Positions 17,080-24,314 of a DNA stretch of 64,000 nucleotides are shown here, piece by piece. The notes under the pieces were generated by a model that saw only the letters and a program-made list of their open reading frames with translations, did no database searches and was not told the origin of the DNA. Numbering within the stretch: the first letter of the stretch is position 1; every line of letters starts with the position of its first letter. The position numbers and the translations under genes were made by a program. Source of the stretch: Bog-473 sp963755375 (GTDB taxonomy: Bacteria > Actinomycetota > Acidimicrobiia > Acidimicrobiales > RAAP-2); assembly GCA_963755375.1 (NCBI GenBank), contig CAVWKG010000016.1, positions 2,480,001 to 2,544,000 on the forward strand, read 5' to 3'.

Positions 17080-17122
17080 CCCCGATGTGCCGCAGGGGGG
17101 CACCCCGTCCCGGCAGCGAGGA
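17080..17122 (+). repeat. dispersed intergenic repeat, copy F
   Basis: Core CCGATGTGCCGCA..GGGCACCCCGTCCCGGC, the closest match to copy B at 2830. Confidence 0.5.
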
Positions 17123-17149
17123 TTGAGGTGGCCGCTGAGTGATCCACCA

Positions 17150-17390
17150 CTTGGGTGAATGGATTGGTCAGCGTGTGGGTGGGTGCCCAGGCCAGGTCTG
17201 ACTCCAGCAAACCGGCTGACGTCCTTTGGGACTGTCTTTAGTTCGATCCGTCGGCCTGGCCCGGTCACCCACTCGACACCTGCCGGTCGGACGGAGTGAC
17301 CTAATAGGAGCCTGCCTGAAACAGGCCCGTCGCTGTCCTGTCCGTCGTTCCGCTCGGTGCGGTGTCACCCCAAACCAAACCAACGAAGGG
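17150..17390 (+). ncRNA. candidate bridge RNA region of truncated IS110
   Basis: Arms at 17177-17196 and 17255-17274 form 18 pairs out of 20, including GGCCAGG with CCTGGCC and GGGTGGGTG-type pairs with CACCCACTC. They enclose about 58 bases immediately before the transposase start. The position is as expected for IS110 bridge RNA. Limits are approximate. Confidence 0.4.
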
Positions 17391-18030
17391 ATGACAGTGA
17401 CCACTTTGGCACGGAGCATCACCGGCGGCGTCGATACGCACCTCGACGTCCATGTAGCTGCTGCTTTAGATGATCGAGGAGCTCTCCTTGGCGTCGAGAG
17501 CTTCGACACGACCGAGTCGGGTTACAAGAAGCTGTTGGGGTGGCTGGGCGACTTCGGCTCCGTCGCGCTGGTCGGTGTCGAAGGAACCGGGTCCTATGGG
17601 GCCGGGCTCACCCGCCATCTCCAAGGCGAGCAGGTCAGCGTCGTCGAAGTGGACCGTCCCAACCGCCAGCGCCGGCGGCGCAAGGGCAAGTCCGATCCCC
17701 AAGACGCCATCTCGGCCGCCCGTGCCGCCCTCTCGGGCGATGCCTGTGGCGAGGCCAAGACGAGGGACGGAAACGTCGAATCCATGCGGGTTTTGCGCGT
17801 CGCTCGGTCCTCGGCGCGCAAGGGACGGACCCAGGCGCTCAACCAGATGCGCAACCTGGTCTCGACCGCTCCCGAGCCCATCCGGGCCGAGCTCCGGGGC
17901 CTCAGCGTCTTCCATCTTCTCGAGCGAGCATCGCTCTATCGGCCCGGAGCCAAGCGCGACGTCATCTCGCTGACCAAGTTCAGCCTTCGGATGCTGGCCC
18001 GACGGGCCCTCACCCTCGAGGCGCACCCCG
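17391..18030 (+). pseudogene. IS110 family transposase, C-terminally truncated
   Basis: From the ATG at 17391, right after GAAGGG, about 213 residues match the IS110 family: the GGVDTHLDVHVAAAL start with the first Asp, VGVEGTGSYGAGL with the Glu, and KGKSDPQDAISAARAAL with the last acidic pair. The helical linker (LRVARSSARKGRTQALNQMRNLV) follows. Near 18030, after ARRALTLEA, the match stops and the frame runs on through unrelated DNA to 18419. The whole Transposase_20 domain with its catalytic Ser is missing, so the copy is dead. It differs clearly from the IS110 at 12341. Confidence 0.82.
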
Positions 18031-18317
18031 CGGGCGCCGAGCTCGACGCCGGCATCGGCCAGGTCGACGACCAGCGCGGAGAGGCCATCGAGGTAGGGGT
18101 CGGCCACGACGATGCGCGGCGGTGCCAGCTCGGCCACGGTGGTCTCGCCCATGATCTCCCCGGGGTGTTCGCACAGGACCGGGGCCCCCTCGTCCTCGCT
18201 CCACTCGACCGGCGCCGAGCACCTCCACCCGCCGGCCATGGCGCGCAACACCCAGCGCGCCCCGTGACGCGGACAGACCATCTTGACGAGGCGGTCGGTC
18301 GGTCGGGCCTCCCTCAC
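18024..18317 (-). pseudogene. small Cys-rich protein of the integrative element, cut by IS110
   Basis: A minus-strand frame encoding about 98 sensible residues: VKMVCPRHGARWVLRAMAGG, a second Cys (WRCSAP), VLCEHPG, then PPRIVVADPYLDGLSALVVDLADAGVELGARG. The Cys/His pattern suggests a zinc-binding domain. After about 18024 the frame continues only as the antisense of the truncated transposase. It therefore appears to have lost its 3' end at the same junction where the transposase lost its own. It has the same direction as the helicase gene upstream. Family not recognised; start GTG 18317 tentative. Confidence 0.4.
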
Positions 18318-18381
18318 GCGGAACCGTCCAAGGGGCCCAGATCGACCTCGCCCCGCGCACCTTTTTCCTCCTCCCCCGTTT

Positions 18382-18544
18382 CAGCCGCTACAGGCGCCAC
18401 GCCGCTACATCCCTGGTAAGTGGGGGTATTTCCTGTAGCGGTTGGAAAGGGTGTAGCGGCCCCAGCCGCTACACCGTTCTCAGCCGCTACACCCTTTTTG
18501 TACTCTGAGCTGGGGTGTAGCGGCTGTGGCGGGTGTAGCGGCTG
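18382..18544. repeat. iteron-like array of an 11-bp repeat (TGTAGCGGCTG)
   Basis: Eight copies of TGTAGCGGCTG or its complement CAGCCGCTACA in 163 bases. Reverse copies are at 18382, about 18399 (imperfect), 18463 and 18481; forward copies at 18434 (one mismatch), 18452 (last bases differ), 18516 and 18534. They come in same-direction pairs spaced 18 bases (17 in the first pair). The last two and a half copies lie within the end of the helicase gene. Such arrays bind replication initiators in plasmids and integrative elements; an operator array is the alternative. Confidence 0.6.
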
Positions 18545-20429
18545 ATTGGGGGGTGCCGAGTCTGAGGTACGCGGATACCGCGCCCAGGCGTCGACGAATT
18601 TGGGTCCGCTCGTACCCCTTCCTGACCCGATCCCCGATGCGGAGATTCTTCGGCCGGATGTCGAAGTCGGCCAGTCGTTTGGCGAGACCGCTCGGCGTCA
18701 GTGGCCCGGTCCGCAGCGACCCCCAGGGCCAGTCCTCGCGGGCGCTGAGTCGGTTGACCAGATCGACGGAAAGGATCTGCTCGACCCGCGCCACGGTCGG
18801 GTCGCCCTTCTCGTCGGTCGTGTCATCACCGTCGAAGACGACCCGGACGTCGTCGAGGAGCCGGGTCGCCAGGTCCTCGCCCGCGGCGTCCTGGTCCCGC
18901 GTGAGACGCACGCACGCCGCGGCGACGGAGACGGGCCAGTGGCCGCCGACGACCTGAGCGATGGCCAGGAGTGGCCGCCACACGTCAGCGGGGCGGTCGA
19001 CGATGCCCTCGGGCATCACGGGGCGCAGACCGACGAGGCGCTCGCGGTTGCGCAGGGCCCACGCCCCCAGCCGGCGGCGCAACGGATCGGCCTCGGCCCA
19101 CGCCTCGTCGCGTTCGTAGGGCTCGACGGTCTCGTCGGGCGCGCGCCGGCGCATGCGGATGACCACCGAGCGGGAGCGGACCGAGTCGGGCAGCCGGCCC
19201 ACGCCGGCCAGGGCCACCGGACAGAAGACCTCGAAGTCGGTTGGCACGTGGTCATTGCCCGAGGTCTCGATCCGGCCGACGGTGGCGCCCTTACGGTGCC
19301 CGGCGTCGACAATGGCCCGGAGGTCCTGCCCGTGGTCGCTGTTGTCCCGCCAGATGTTCTCGAATTCATCGAGGAGCAAGGTGATCGGGCGAGCACCGAT
19401 GGAGCGGAACAGATAGGGCCCACTCACGCTGATGGCCAAGCGGGGGCCGAGCGCGAGGGGCTCGACCGCCTCAAGGACGCGGGTCTTCCCGCACTCGATG
19501 GTGGCCGCGGTGATCGCCAGCCGCGGCGTCGTCGAGAACACGTCGGCGACGTACGAGTGCAGGACCCACAGGGCGAGGGCGTCGGCCTGCTCGCCACAGC
19601 TGAACACGCAATAACGCGTGACGTAATCGACGACGTCGTCGAGCAGCTCGGCCCCGCTCTCGTCGTCGAGGTCGGCGAAATCGTCTTCGCGCTCGGCCGA
19701 GCCCGCCCCCGGGAGCGGGCGCAGCTCGTCGCTGCAGAGATCCCAGATGCGCTCGACCGTCCCCTCGCCGGCGAGGTAGTCGTCGAGGCCGGTCTTCGCC
19801 CCGTTGTCCCCGTGCGGAAGGTAGAGGTATTGCACCCGGGAGCCTCGATGATCGAGGAAGGCACCGAGGCGGCCCATGGCGTCGTGCACCCCGGGGCTGG
19901 TGTGCGCGTCGCTGTCGAAGGCGATCACCACGCGGCGGTCATTAAGAGCGACGTGCTCGAAATCAGCGAGGACCGTTTTCCCGCCCTTGTCGTTCGTGCC
20001 GCGCCAGCTCCACACCCCGAGCAGGGCCACGCAACACAGCCCGGCGCTCACCGCGCTGTCGGCCTTGATCGGCCCCTCGGTGATGAACAGGGGCACCGCC
20101 GGGTCGTCGATCTTCCCCCGCGCCCCCGGCGGCACGTCGAGGACCATGCGTTGTTTCGAGGGGGTCTCGTACTTGACTACCCGACCGTTGCGCGACCGCG
20201 GCTCGTCGGGCCGGCACTGGAACCCCGCCGGTTCGCCCATCACCCCGTGTAAGGGGATGACGAGCGCCGGCGGACGCTGCTGGGCGACGCCGAAGCCGAA
20301 GCGCCTAAGGGCCGCCTTGGTGTCGGCTGACTGGTAGCCGCGGGCCTGGGCGACCGCAGCGGTGACGCCGGACGCGGCGAGCTTCTCGGCGTGCTGCGGG
20401 AACAGCCCTTCGCCGTAGCCGTCGCTCAT
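18480..20429 (-). CDS. DUF3854-DUF3631 primase/helicase-like protein
   Basis: A 649-residue replication-type protein of mobile elements. The N-terminal third is TOPRIM-like (DUF3854): LFITEGPIKADSAVSAG near 115-131 with the catalytic Glu, and VVIAFDSDA near 168-176 with the Asp pair. Then comes a P-loop ATPase (DUF3631) with IECGKT near 311-316 and Walker B TLLLDEFENIW, and VALAGVGRLPDSVRSRSVVIRMRRR as the sensor/arginine region. I chose ATG 20429; the frame is open to 20528 from a TTG. The C-terminal tail (QSAATPATAATPQ) is encoded by the repeat array. Likely acts in replication of the excised element. Confidence 0.82.
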   Translation of the reverse strand: MSDGYGEGLFPQHAEKLAASGVTAAVAQARGYQSADTKAALRRFGFGVAQQRPPALVIPLHGVMGEPAGFQCRPDEPRSRNGRVVKYETPSKQRMVLDVPPGARGKIDDPAVPLFITEGPIKADSAVSAGLCCVALLGVWSWRGTNDKGGKTVLADFEHVALNDRRVVIAFDSDAHTSPGVHDAMGRLGAFLDHRGSRVQYLYLPHGDNGAKTGLDDYLAGEGTVERIWDLCSDELRPLPGAGSAEREDDFADLDDESGAELLDDVVDYVTRYCVFSCGEQADALALWVLHSYVADVFSTTPRLAITAATIECGKTRVLEAVEPLALGPRLAISVSGPYLFRSIGARPITLLLDEFENIWRDNSDHGQDLRAIVDAGHRKGATVGRIETSGNDHVPTDFEVFCPVALAGVGRLPDSVRSRSVVIRMRRRAPDETVEPYERDEAWAEADPLRRRLGAWALRNRERLVGLRPVMPEGIVDRPADVWRPLLAIAQVVGGHWPVSVAAACVRLTRDQDAAGEDLATRLLDDVRVVFDGDDTTDEKGDPTVARVEQILSVDLVNRLSAREDWPWGSLRTGPLTPSGLAKRLADFDIRPKNLRIGDRVRKGYERTQIRRRLGAVSAYLRLGTPQSAATPATAATPQLRVQKGCSG

Positions 20430-20503
20430 GCGAACAGCCGCAATGGCCTGGCTCGACGAGTACGCCCGGTGCGGTTCAATGGGGACCTCCAATGGAGTTG
20501 GAG

Positions 20504-20548
20504 CACACGAGGGGCCGGAGGGTTGCAATCCCCCGGCCCCTCCGTGTG
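20504..20548. terminator. strong hairpin upstream of the helicase gene
   Basis: CACAC-GAGGGGCCGG pairs with CCGGCCCCTC-(C)-GTGTG, plus three inner G-C pairs, around a short loop. No T-run follows in either direction. It could end the excisionase transcript or control the helicase leader. Confidence 0.45.
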
Positions 20549-20657
20549 GCGTCCTTGCTGCAGCAGACCCGGCCGAAGACCGAGTGCCTCATGCGACGGC
20601 TGGTCAAGGGAGTCACGGGAAGCAGCCTTCGTGGGGCCGCTTTCCTCGCGTTTGAAA

Positions 20658-20885
20658 TCAGGGCCGGGTAATCGGCAGCCCGAGCGCCTTGCGCAGATCA
20701 GCGGTACGGACCATCCAATTCCGGCCGACCCGGAAGACCCGGAACGGGAATTCCCCTCGTTGGGCCAGCGCGTAGGCCTTCGGCCTACTCACGCCATAGG
20801 GGCGGGCCGCGTCGGGAAACAGCGGCAGGACCGGAGTGTCTTCGGGCCAGGGAATGGGCGGCGCTGTTGCGGTTTTCGTGGTCAC
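20658..20885 (-). CDS. xis: excisionase-like HTH_17 protein
   Basis: A 75-residue small DNA-binding protein. Residues about 24-70 form a winged helix of the excisionase/MerR type: PDAARPYGVSRPKAYALAQRGEFPFRVFRVGRNWMVRTADL (in parts). The R-V-G-R-x-W/x-V pattern is the usual wing and the end KALGLP is typical. Starts with a GTG. It is divergent from the HTH gene and integrase and upstream of the helicase. Excisionases direct the integrase towards excision; that role is inferred from family and place. Confidence 0.8.
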   Translation of the reverse strand: MTTKTATAPPIPWPEDTPVLPLFPDAARPYGVSRPKAYALAQRGEFPFRVFRVGRNWMVRTADLRKALGLPITRP

Positions 20886-20903
20886 GACGACACTTTCTCA
20901 TGA

Positions 20904-20949
20904 TGTCTCCTTTTTGTCATGTACTTTCTTTCGAAAGCAAAAAGAGACA
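20904..20949. promoter_or_regulatory. AT-rich divergent control region with nested inverted repeats
   Basis: TGTCTCCTTTTTG (20904-20916) and CAAAAAGAGACA (20938-20949) are near-perfect inverted copies, with the palindrome CTTTCGAAAG (20928-20937) inside. The region separates xis from the divergent HTH gene, and its low GC stands out. It is likely the regulator binding site and promoter area of the element. Confidence 0.55.
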
Positions 20950-20971
20950 ATTTGAGATAGGATGTCTTTTA

Positions 20972-21508
20972 ATGACCTGGTGGCAACCCGACGAGCCCGA
21001 CTCACCCGAACTCGTCCACCTTGGGGAAGACCAACGGGTCCCGCGCCGCTTCCAGCTTCCAATCCTGGCGGGGGCTGACATTCCGGCCGACCTGCTCGTT
21101 ACCGTAACGATGGACGGCACCCGGGCGAAGATCGCGCGAGTGGAGATCACGCCCACCGCGGGGGTGGAAGGGGTCGACGTCGACGACCTGGCCCGGATCA
21201 ACTGGCCAGCCGTGGTGCGTTTTCTCGTCCAGCTCAAAGCCATGCAGATGATGGAGTATTGGCTGAACGCCGAGGAGGCGAAGGGCGATCCGGATGCTGT
21301 CAGATCGCTACTTCGCGAACGCCGCATGAAGGCCGAGCGAACGACCACGCGGTCAGTGCGACGCAATGCCGTCACCCCCGAGTATCTGGCCGAGGTCGTC
21401 GCCCTGGTCGAGAAGACAGGGAGCGTCATCAAGGCAGCCGAGAAGACGGGCAAGAGTCGGTCCTATATCTACAAGCTGCTGGCCCGAGCCCAAGAGGAGT
21501 TGTCGTGA
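20972..21508 (+). CDS. HTH-containing regulator of the integrative element
   Basis: A 178-residue protein of unknown family from the ATG at 20972. The N-terminal part (MTWWQPDEPDSPELVHLGED...) is acidic, with a small beta-rich segment (LLVTVTMDGTRAKIARVEI). The C-terminal 45 residues form a Fis/homeodomain-like helix-turn-helix: TPEYLAEVVALVEKTGS-VIKAAEKTGKSRSYIYKLLARAQEE (in parts). Its stop overlaps the integrase start by 4 bases (GTGA), so the two form an operon. Genes like this commonly sit just before integrases in actinobacterial elements. Confidence 0.72.
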   Translation: MTWWQPDEPDSPELVHLGEDQRVPRRFQLPILAGADIPADLLVTVTMDGTRAKIARVEITPTAGVEGVDVDDLARINWPAVVRFLVQLKAMQMMEYWLNAEEAKGDPDAVRSLLRERRMKAERTTTRSVRRNAVTPEYLAEVVALVEKTGSVIKAAEKTGKSRSYIYKLLARAQEELS

Positions 21509-22636
21509 CCACGCGCCGCCGCACATTCGGAACCACCCGTGAGGAGCGATCGGGTCGCTTCTCAGCCCGCTACAGCCATCAGGGACGGCAGGTATCGGTC
21601 CCAGGCACCTTCGCCACCAAGAAGGCGGCGGAGCGCCGCCTGGCGCAAATCCAGACCGAGTTGGGCGAGGGCACCCACATCGACCCGGCCAGCGCGGCGG
21701 GGACGCTTGCTCAATGGTGGGAGCACTACGCCGCGACCAAAACCAATTGGGCCGCGCGCACGCGCGAAGAGCGCGAAGGATTGTGGCGTCGCTACATCGA
21801 GCCCGGGTTCGGACCTGCCCGCATGGTTGACATCAGCACCACCTCAGTGCGCTCCTGGCACGCCGCCCTGTTCGCCGAGCACCCAGCGACCGCGACCCGC
21901 GGCTTACCGCCTGCTGCGCCAAGTGCTCGGGGCCGCGGTGGAGGACAACCGCATGGCGCGGAACCCGTGTCGCATACCCGGCGCGGGAGTGGACAAGGCC
22001 CCCGAGCGCAGAACGGCCACCGTGGCCGAGGTCGAAAAGATCGTTGCCCACCTCCCCGAGCACATGGGACTCCTGGTGTTGCTGGCCACCTACGCCGGGC
22101 TGCGCTCCTCCGAACTTGGTGCTCTGCGCCGCTGCGACATCGACACTTTGCACCGCACCGTCACCGTCGCCCGGTCCATGCACGAATTGGACGATGGATC
22201 AATCGTCTTCAAGGAACCGAAGACCGCGGCGGGCCGCAGAACGGTGGCCTACCCCGAGGCAATTGCGGTCGAGGTAGTTGACCATTTGGCCCGTTTCGTT
22301 GCTCCGGGCCGCGACGCTCTGCTCTTGACGGGGGAGCGCTCGGGAGAGGCCCTGCGCCCGCACGTTTTCGGGATGGCCTGGCGCGCCGCGCGCTCCGCTG
22401 CTGGCCGTCCGGATCTCCACCTCCATGATCTGCGCCACACCTCGTTGACGTTGGCCGCGGCAACTGGAGCGACGCTCCCCGAGTTGATGCACCGGGCCGG
22501 GCATTCAACCCCGCAAGCGTCGCTGCGCTACCTCCACGCCACCAAAGAGCGCGACCGGGTGATCTCCGACGCGCTGTCCGAGCTGCGCCCGGTCGCCCCT
22601 GTCACCGATCTGCGCACGCGCCGCGATTCGCTCTAG
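21505..22636 (+). CDS. int: tyrosine recombinase/integrase, frameshifted
   Basis: A site-specific recombinase of about 376 residues once a single-base shift near 21890-21902 is allowed. The N-terminal arm-binding domain (RRTFGTTREERSGRFSARY, TFATKKAAERRLAQIQTEL) and the SAM-like core start (TLAQWWEHYAATKTNWAARTREE) read from the GTG at 21505, behind AGAGGAG. The catalytic domain reads one frame over from about YRLLRQVLGAAVEDN. Catalytic residues seen: Arg in GLRSSELGAL, Lys in FKEPKTAAGRR, HDLRHT, GHSTPQASLRYLH with the Tyr. As read, the protein would stop early, so the element could not integrate unless the shift is a sequencing error. Confidence 0.85.
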
Positions 22637-22716
22637 GAGCACGGTAGGAGCAAACCGTTCCCGGCCGGAAGTCTCTTTGAGGATTTACGCCCGCTGAACT
22701 GGCATTTCCTTTGACC

Positions 22717-22739
22717 TGAACCCCAAAAAGTGGACCACG
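22717..22739 (+). repeat. left inverted repeat of the IS3 element
   Basis: TGAACCCC...GTGGACCACG, matching the right end at 23944-23966 in 17 of 23 positions. Confidence 0.75.
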
Positions 22740-22776
22740 TATATGACAATTTGGCCCTGACCAGCAGGAGCCAGAT

Positions 22777-23085
22777 ATGCCAAGGCACTACCCGCCCGAG
22801 GTCCGACGTGAAGCCTGTGAGCGGATGTTCGTCGGCGAGGCGATCAAGGACCTCGCCGACGAGCTCGGAATCACTGTCGAGACCCTCTATCGCTGGCGCC
22901 GCCAAGCGTTGATCGACACTGGTCAGCGACCCGGGGTCAAGAGTTTCGAGGCCGATCCACTGGCCGCGGCCCGTCGGCGCATCCAAGAGCTCGAGGCCGA
23001 GGTTGAGATGATCAAGGCGGCCAGTGCGATCTTTGAGGAGGGCGAGGTCGACCCAAAAGGAAATTCCAGGTTGTCCGAGCGCTGA
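22777..23085 (+). CDS. IS3 family transposase OrfA
   Basis: A 102-residue DNA-binding protein with an N-terminal helix-turn-helix (YPPEVRREACERMFVGEAIKD-LADELGITVETLYRWRRQ in parts, about 5-45) and a leucine-zipper-like helix (AARRRIQELEAEVEMIKAASAIF) near 68-90. It binds the IS ends. AAAA at 23055-23058 (CCA-AAA-GGA in this frame) is a probable -1 slip site leading into orfB. Without slippage translation stops at 23085. Confidence 0.9.
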   Translation: MPRHYPPEVRREACERMFVGEAIKDLADELGITVETLYRWRRQALIDTGQRPGVKSFEADPLAAARRRIQELEAEVEMIKAASAIFEEGEVDPKGNSRLSER

Positions 23086-23942
23086 ACAACCTGGGTTATT
23101 CCGAGCGCGCGGCCTGTCAACTCGTAGGTCTTGGCCGTTCGACCTATTACAAGATGAAGTTCGGCCATCCCTCTGACCGCGAGATCCGCCGCCTACTCCT
23201 CTCCGATGCCATCGCGGAGATCCACGCCCGAAGCCGTGGAACCTATGGAATGTTGCGGATCCGGGCCACCCTCGAAATCGAGCAGGGTCTCATCGTCAAC
23301 AAGAAGTTGGTCTGGAAGATCATGCGCCAGCTGGGCCTCCAGGGGCTGCCCGGACCGAAGAAAGGGGTGAGGAACCTCAAGAACATCGCGACGGCCGAGG
23401 ACCTCGTCCAGCGATCGTTTGTGGCGAGTCGGCCCAACCAGCTGTGGTTGACCGACATCACCGAGCACCCGACAGGCGAAGGAAAGATCTACTGCTGTGT
23501 GGTGCTCGACCTCTTCAGCCGCAAGGTGGTCGGCTGGGCCATCGACCGACGTTGCGAGTCAGCCCTCGTCATAGACGCCGTCAACAAGGCCAAGGACAGC
23601 CGGCCCCAACGCTCTTCGACGGTCATCCACTCGGACCACGGATCCCAGTACACCTCTTGGGCCTTCACCGAAAACGTGCGGCGCCTGGGCCTCATCAGCT
23701 CCATGGGCACTGTCGGTGACTGCTACGACAACGCCCCGATGGAGTCGTTCTGGGGCTCCATGCAAATTGAGCTTCTCAATCGACAAAGATGGCGCACAAA
23801 CCTCCAACTAGCCGTCGGCATGGCCGACTACATCGAGAACTTCTACAACACAGCCCGGCGCCATAGCGCCCTCTATTTCCTGACCCCGATCGAATTCGAG
23901 GATCTACACTCAACCCACATCCACCAGGCCGCATTGTCATAA
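23055..23942 (+). CDS. IS3 family transposase OrfB (DDE), read by -1 frameshift
   Basis: The catalytic part of the transposase. In the -1 frame, coding sense begins directly at the slip site (K-R-K-F-Q-V-V-R-A-L-N-N-L-G-Y-S-E-R) and runs through RSTYYKMKFG to the first ATG at 23154, so a fused OrfAB is the likely product. HTH_21 region (IHARSRGTYGMLRI) precedes the rve core: first Asp in WLTDITEH, second in HSDHGSQY, Glu in NAPMESFWG. It ends with the usual FYNTARRHSAL...TPIEFE. It appears intact. Confidence 0.9.
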   Translation, partial: KRKFQVVRALNNLGYSERAACQLVGLGRSTYYKMKFGHPSDREIRRLLLSDAIAEIHARSRGTYGMLRIRATLEIEQGLIVNKKLVWKIMRQLGLQGLPGPKKGVRNLKNIATAEDLVQRSFVASRPNQLWLTDITEHPTGEGKIYCCVVLDLFSRKVVGWAIDRRCESALVIDAVNKAKDSRPQRSSTVIHSDHGSQYTSWAFTENVRRLGLISSMGTVGDCYDNAPMESFWGSMQIELLNRQRWRTNLQLAVGMADYIENFYNTARRHSALYFLTPIEFEDLHSTHIHQAALS

Positions 23943-23943
23943 C

Positions 23944-23966
23944 CGCGGTCCACCGAATGGGGTCAA
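23944..23966 (-). repeat. right inverted repeat of the IS3 element
   Basis: Read on the minus strand it is TTGACCCC...GGTGGACCGCG, the partner of the left repeat at 22717. Confidence 0.75.
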
Positions 23967-23976
23967 GCCCACTTTG

Positions 23977-24049
23977 CAGCCCCAACGGGATTCGAACCCG
24001 TGTCGCCACCTTGAGAGGGTGGTGTCCTAGGCCTCTAGACGATGGGGCC
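23977..24049 (-). tRNA. tRNA-Glu (anticodon CTC)
   Basis: A 73-base cloverleaf. Acceptor GGCCCCA/TGGGGCT with a G-U first pair, anticodon stem CCACC/GGTGG around CTCTCAA, T-arm ACGGG-TTCGAAT-CCCGT, discriminator G. CCA is not encoded. Its 3' end faces the integrative element and IS3. Confidence 0.95.
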
Positions 24050-24088
24050 GAGCGGTGGTCTCCATCACGTGGATGGATGCCGCCGGTG

Positions 24089-24160
24089 CTCGGGGGGAAG
24101 GACTCGAACCCTCAATAACTGGACCAGAACCAGTCGTGTTGCCGATTACACCACCCCCGA
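24089..24160 (-). tRNA. tRNA-Gln (anticodon CTG)
   Basis: A 72-base cloverleaf. Acceptor TCGGGGG/CCCCCGA, anticodon stem ACTGG/CCAGT around TTCTGGT, T-arm GAGGG-TTCGAGT-CCTTC with one G-U pair, discriminator G. It lies 39 bases upstream of tRNA-Glu in the same direction, probably one transcript. Confidence 0.95.
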
Positions 24161-24314
24161 ATGGGTGGGCGTTCAGATTAGCCGAGGGACCTGTCGCCGG
24201 AGTTCGCCCTGCTGGCCGGGCTGGGGGGGGCGCGTTGAATAGCGGTACACCCGGTGGAAAGATGCGTCGCCCCGGGGCTCCCCCGGAAGGAGCCCGGGTT
24301 CGGAGGTCCTCGGC

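Larger units (their letters stand above)
16868..17390. other. long intergenic region with repeat copy F and the IS110 leader
   Basis: About 520 bases without a gene. The left half holds repeat copy F (17080-17122). The right half holds a long imperfect stem (17177-17274) that probably belongs to the non-coding end of the second IS110 element. Confidence 0.45.
18024..22716. mobile_element. remnant of an integrative element beside tRNA-Glu
   Basis: A block typical of actinobacterial integrative elements: primase/helicase, iteron-like repeats, excisionase, HTH regulator and tyrosine integrase. Its integrase end lies next to the 3' end of tRNA-Glu, with an IS3 element inserted between. The left end is lost at the truncated IS110, and the integrase is frameshifted. 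No copy of the tRNA 3' end was found on the left, so no attL is defined and the element is probably immobile. Confidence 0.55.
22717..23966 (+). mobile_element. IS3-family insertion sequence, complete
   Basis: A 1250-bp element bounded by imperfect 23-bp inverted repeats and carrying overlapping orfA and orfB. The flanks (ACC on the left, GCC on the right) do not form a clear target duplication. The right end is 10 bases from the tRNA-Glu 3' end, inside the former attachment region of the integrative element. Confidence 0.82.

Noticed and set aside
17466..18020. C-terminal part of the minus-strand frame opposite the IS110 transposase
   Set aside because: Only the segment from 18024 to 18317 reads like protein; the rest is antisense to the transposase.
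18546..20252. A 568-residue plus-strand frame opposite the helicase gene
   Set aside because: Composition is Gly/Pro/Arg/Val-rich without domains, while the minus strand has TOPRIM and P-loop motifs.
22637..23976. A direct attR/attL pair for the integrative element
   Set aside because: I looked for the tRNA-Glu 3' end elsewhere in the window and did not find it, so no attachment pair is claimed.
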